Below, piece by piece: positions 4,834 through 5,575 of a DNA stretch of 5,575 nt. Under the pieces are notes generated by a model, which saw nothing but the letters and a program-made list of their open reading frames with translations, searched no databases and was not told the origin of the DNA. Each line of letters opens with the position of its first letter. The stretch's first letter is position 1. The stretch is from Caulobacterales bacterium RIFOXYB1_FULL_67_16 (lineage in GTDB: Bacteria > Pseudomonadota > Alphaproteobacteria > Caulobacterales > Caulobacteraceae). Position numbers and translations under genes: made by a program. The stretch covers positions 6,920 to 12,494 of the forward strand of contig MGLN01000093.1 of assembly GCA_001796045.1 (NCBI GenBank), read 5' to 3'.

Positions 4834-5535
4834 ATGCGCGTCCTGTTGATTGAAGACGATCACGCCACTGCCCAGAGCATCGAACTGATGCTGAAGTCGG
4901 AAGGCTTCAATGTCTATACGACGGATCTGGGCGAAGAAGGCATCGATCTGGGCAAGATCTATGACTACGACCTCATTCTTCTGGACCTGAACCTGCCGGA
5001 CATGAGCGGTCTCGAGGTTCTGCGTCAGCTGCGCGTCGGCAAGATCAACACCCCGGTGATGATCCTGTCGGGCAGCCACGAGATCGAAACCAAGGTCAAG
5101 ACCTTCGGCGGCGGCGCCGACGACTATCTGACCAAGCCCTTCCACAAGGACGAGCTGATCGCGCGCACCCACGCCGTGGTCCGTCGCTCGAAGGGGCACG
5201 CCCAGGCCATCATCCACACCGGCGAGATCGCCGTGAACCTGGACGCCAAGACGGTGGAGGTGAACGGTCACCGCGTGCACCTGACCGGCAAGGAATATCA
5301 GATGCTGGAGCTGCTCTCGCTCCGCAAGGGCACGACCCTGACCAAGGAAATGTTCCTGAACCACCTGTACGGCGGCATGGACGAGCCCGAGCTGAAGATC
5401 ATCGACGTCTTCATCTGCAAGCTGCGCAAGAAGCTGGCCACCGCCGCCGACGGCAAACACTATATCGAGACCGTCTGGGGCCGCGGCTATGTGCTGCGCG
5501 ACCCGGCCGAGGCCGGAAACAGCGTCGCCGCCTGA
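4834..5535 (+). CDS. ctrA: Cell cycle response regulator CtrA
   Basis: CtrA is the OmpR-type master regulator of the alphaproteobacterial cell cycle. When phosphorylated through CckA and ChpT it activates or represses many promoters at TTAA-N7-TTAA sites and, in Caulobacter, blocks replication origin firing. The 233-residue protein is almost the same length as Caulobacter CtrA. The receiver domain (1 to about 118) has the acidic pair Asp8/Asp9, phospho-acceptor Asp51 in LILLDLNLPDMSG, Ser79 and Lys101 (TKPFHKDE). The winged-helix DNA-binding domain (about 125-223) contains HLTGKEYQMLELLSLRKGT, Thr170 (the position altered in the classic ctrA401 allele), the recognition helix region KIIDVFICKLRKKL and the wing ETVWGRGYVLRDP. 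The C-terminus ends in Ala-Ala, as in the ClpXP-degraded Caulobacter protein, so cell-cycle proteolysis is probably retained. Start ATG 4834 follows GGAGGGG. Upstream GANTC and TTAA clusters suggest methylation control and autoregulation. No convincing terminator is visible in the 40 bases after the stop. Confidence 0.98.
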   Translation: MRVLLIEDDHATAQSIELMLKSEGFNVYTTDLGEEGIDLGKIYDYDLILLDLNLPDMSGLEVLRQLRVGKINTPVMILSGSHEIETKVKTFGGGADDYLTKPFHKDELIARTHAVVRRSKGHAQAIIHTGEIAVNLDAKTVEVNGHRVHLTGKEYQMLELLSLRKGTTLTKEMFLNHLYGGMDEPELKIIDVFICKLRKKLATAADGKHYIETVWGRGYVLRDPAEAGNSVAA

Positions 5536-5575
5536 TCCCTCAAGGGTCTGCAAGTTTGAAACGCCCGCCAGAAAC

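Noticed and set aside
5537..5546. CCCT-CA-AGGG inverted repeat just after ctrA as a terminator
   Set aside because: A 4-bp stem with a 2-base loop and no T-tract is too weak to call; the window ends before a better one could be seen.
4735..5553. Minus-strand open frame of 272 codons covering ctrA
   Set aside because: It is the complement of ctrA; the translation has no family features and the frame runs through the ctrA promoter elements.

Overview
The window comes from a high-GC alphaproteobacterium of the Caulobacterales; a Brevundimonas-like genome is the most likely source. The right end encodes a near-textbook CtrA, the master cell-cycle response regulator. The sensor kinase in the left half has the dimerisation and ATPase sequence style of DivJ. 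The DNA upstream of ctrA is packed with GANTC (CcrM methylation) sites and TTAA (CtrA half-site) motifs. I assigned the taxon from these protein styles and from base composition, not from a database search.

Layout, left to right. Positions 1-192 (minus) hold the 5' part of a DUF1491-family gene that runs off the window. Diverging from it at 249-1106 (plus) is an exported protein of unknown function. It converges on a membrane histidine kinase, probably DivJ, at 1103-2806 (minus); the two genes share a CTAG in which each strand reads its TAG stop. Diverging from the kinase is sufE at 2967-3404 (plus), an iron-sulfur cluster assembly sulfur acceptor. It converges, with 5 bp between stops, on a two-gene minus-strand operon: a small protein related to DnaA domain IV (4132-4485), then a DUF6456 protein (3410-4135). 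The second gene starts at an ATGA overlap and has its own strong Shine-Dalgarno.

A 348-bp gene-free region (4486-4833) separates this operon from ctrA (4834-5535, plus). It has three blocks. Next to the DnaA-like gene is a 28-bp near-perfect dyad (4537-4564), placed like an operator over a candidate promoter for that operon. In the middle are five GANTC sites within 56 bp (4667-4722), one inside a Caulobacter-type promoter candidate. Closest to ctrA are three TTAA motifs plus an inverted half-site (4735-4780), where an autoregulated second ctrA promoter would be expected.

How the parts may work together: in Caulobacter, DivJ phosphorylates DivK, which acts through DivL and CckA to lower CtrA phosphorylation and stability, while CcrM methylation and CtrA itself control ctrA transcription. 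This window puts a probable divJ and ctrA about 2 kb apart. Between them, divergent from ctrA, lies an uncharacterised DNA-binding pair (DnaA-domain-IV-like plus DUF6456). That pair and the dense methylation-site cluster are the least explained parts of the window.
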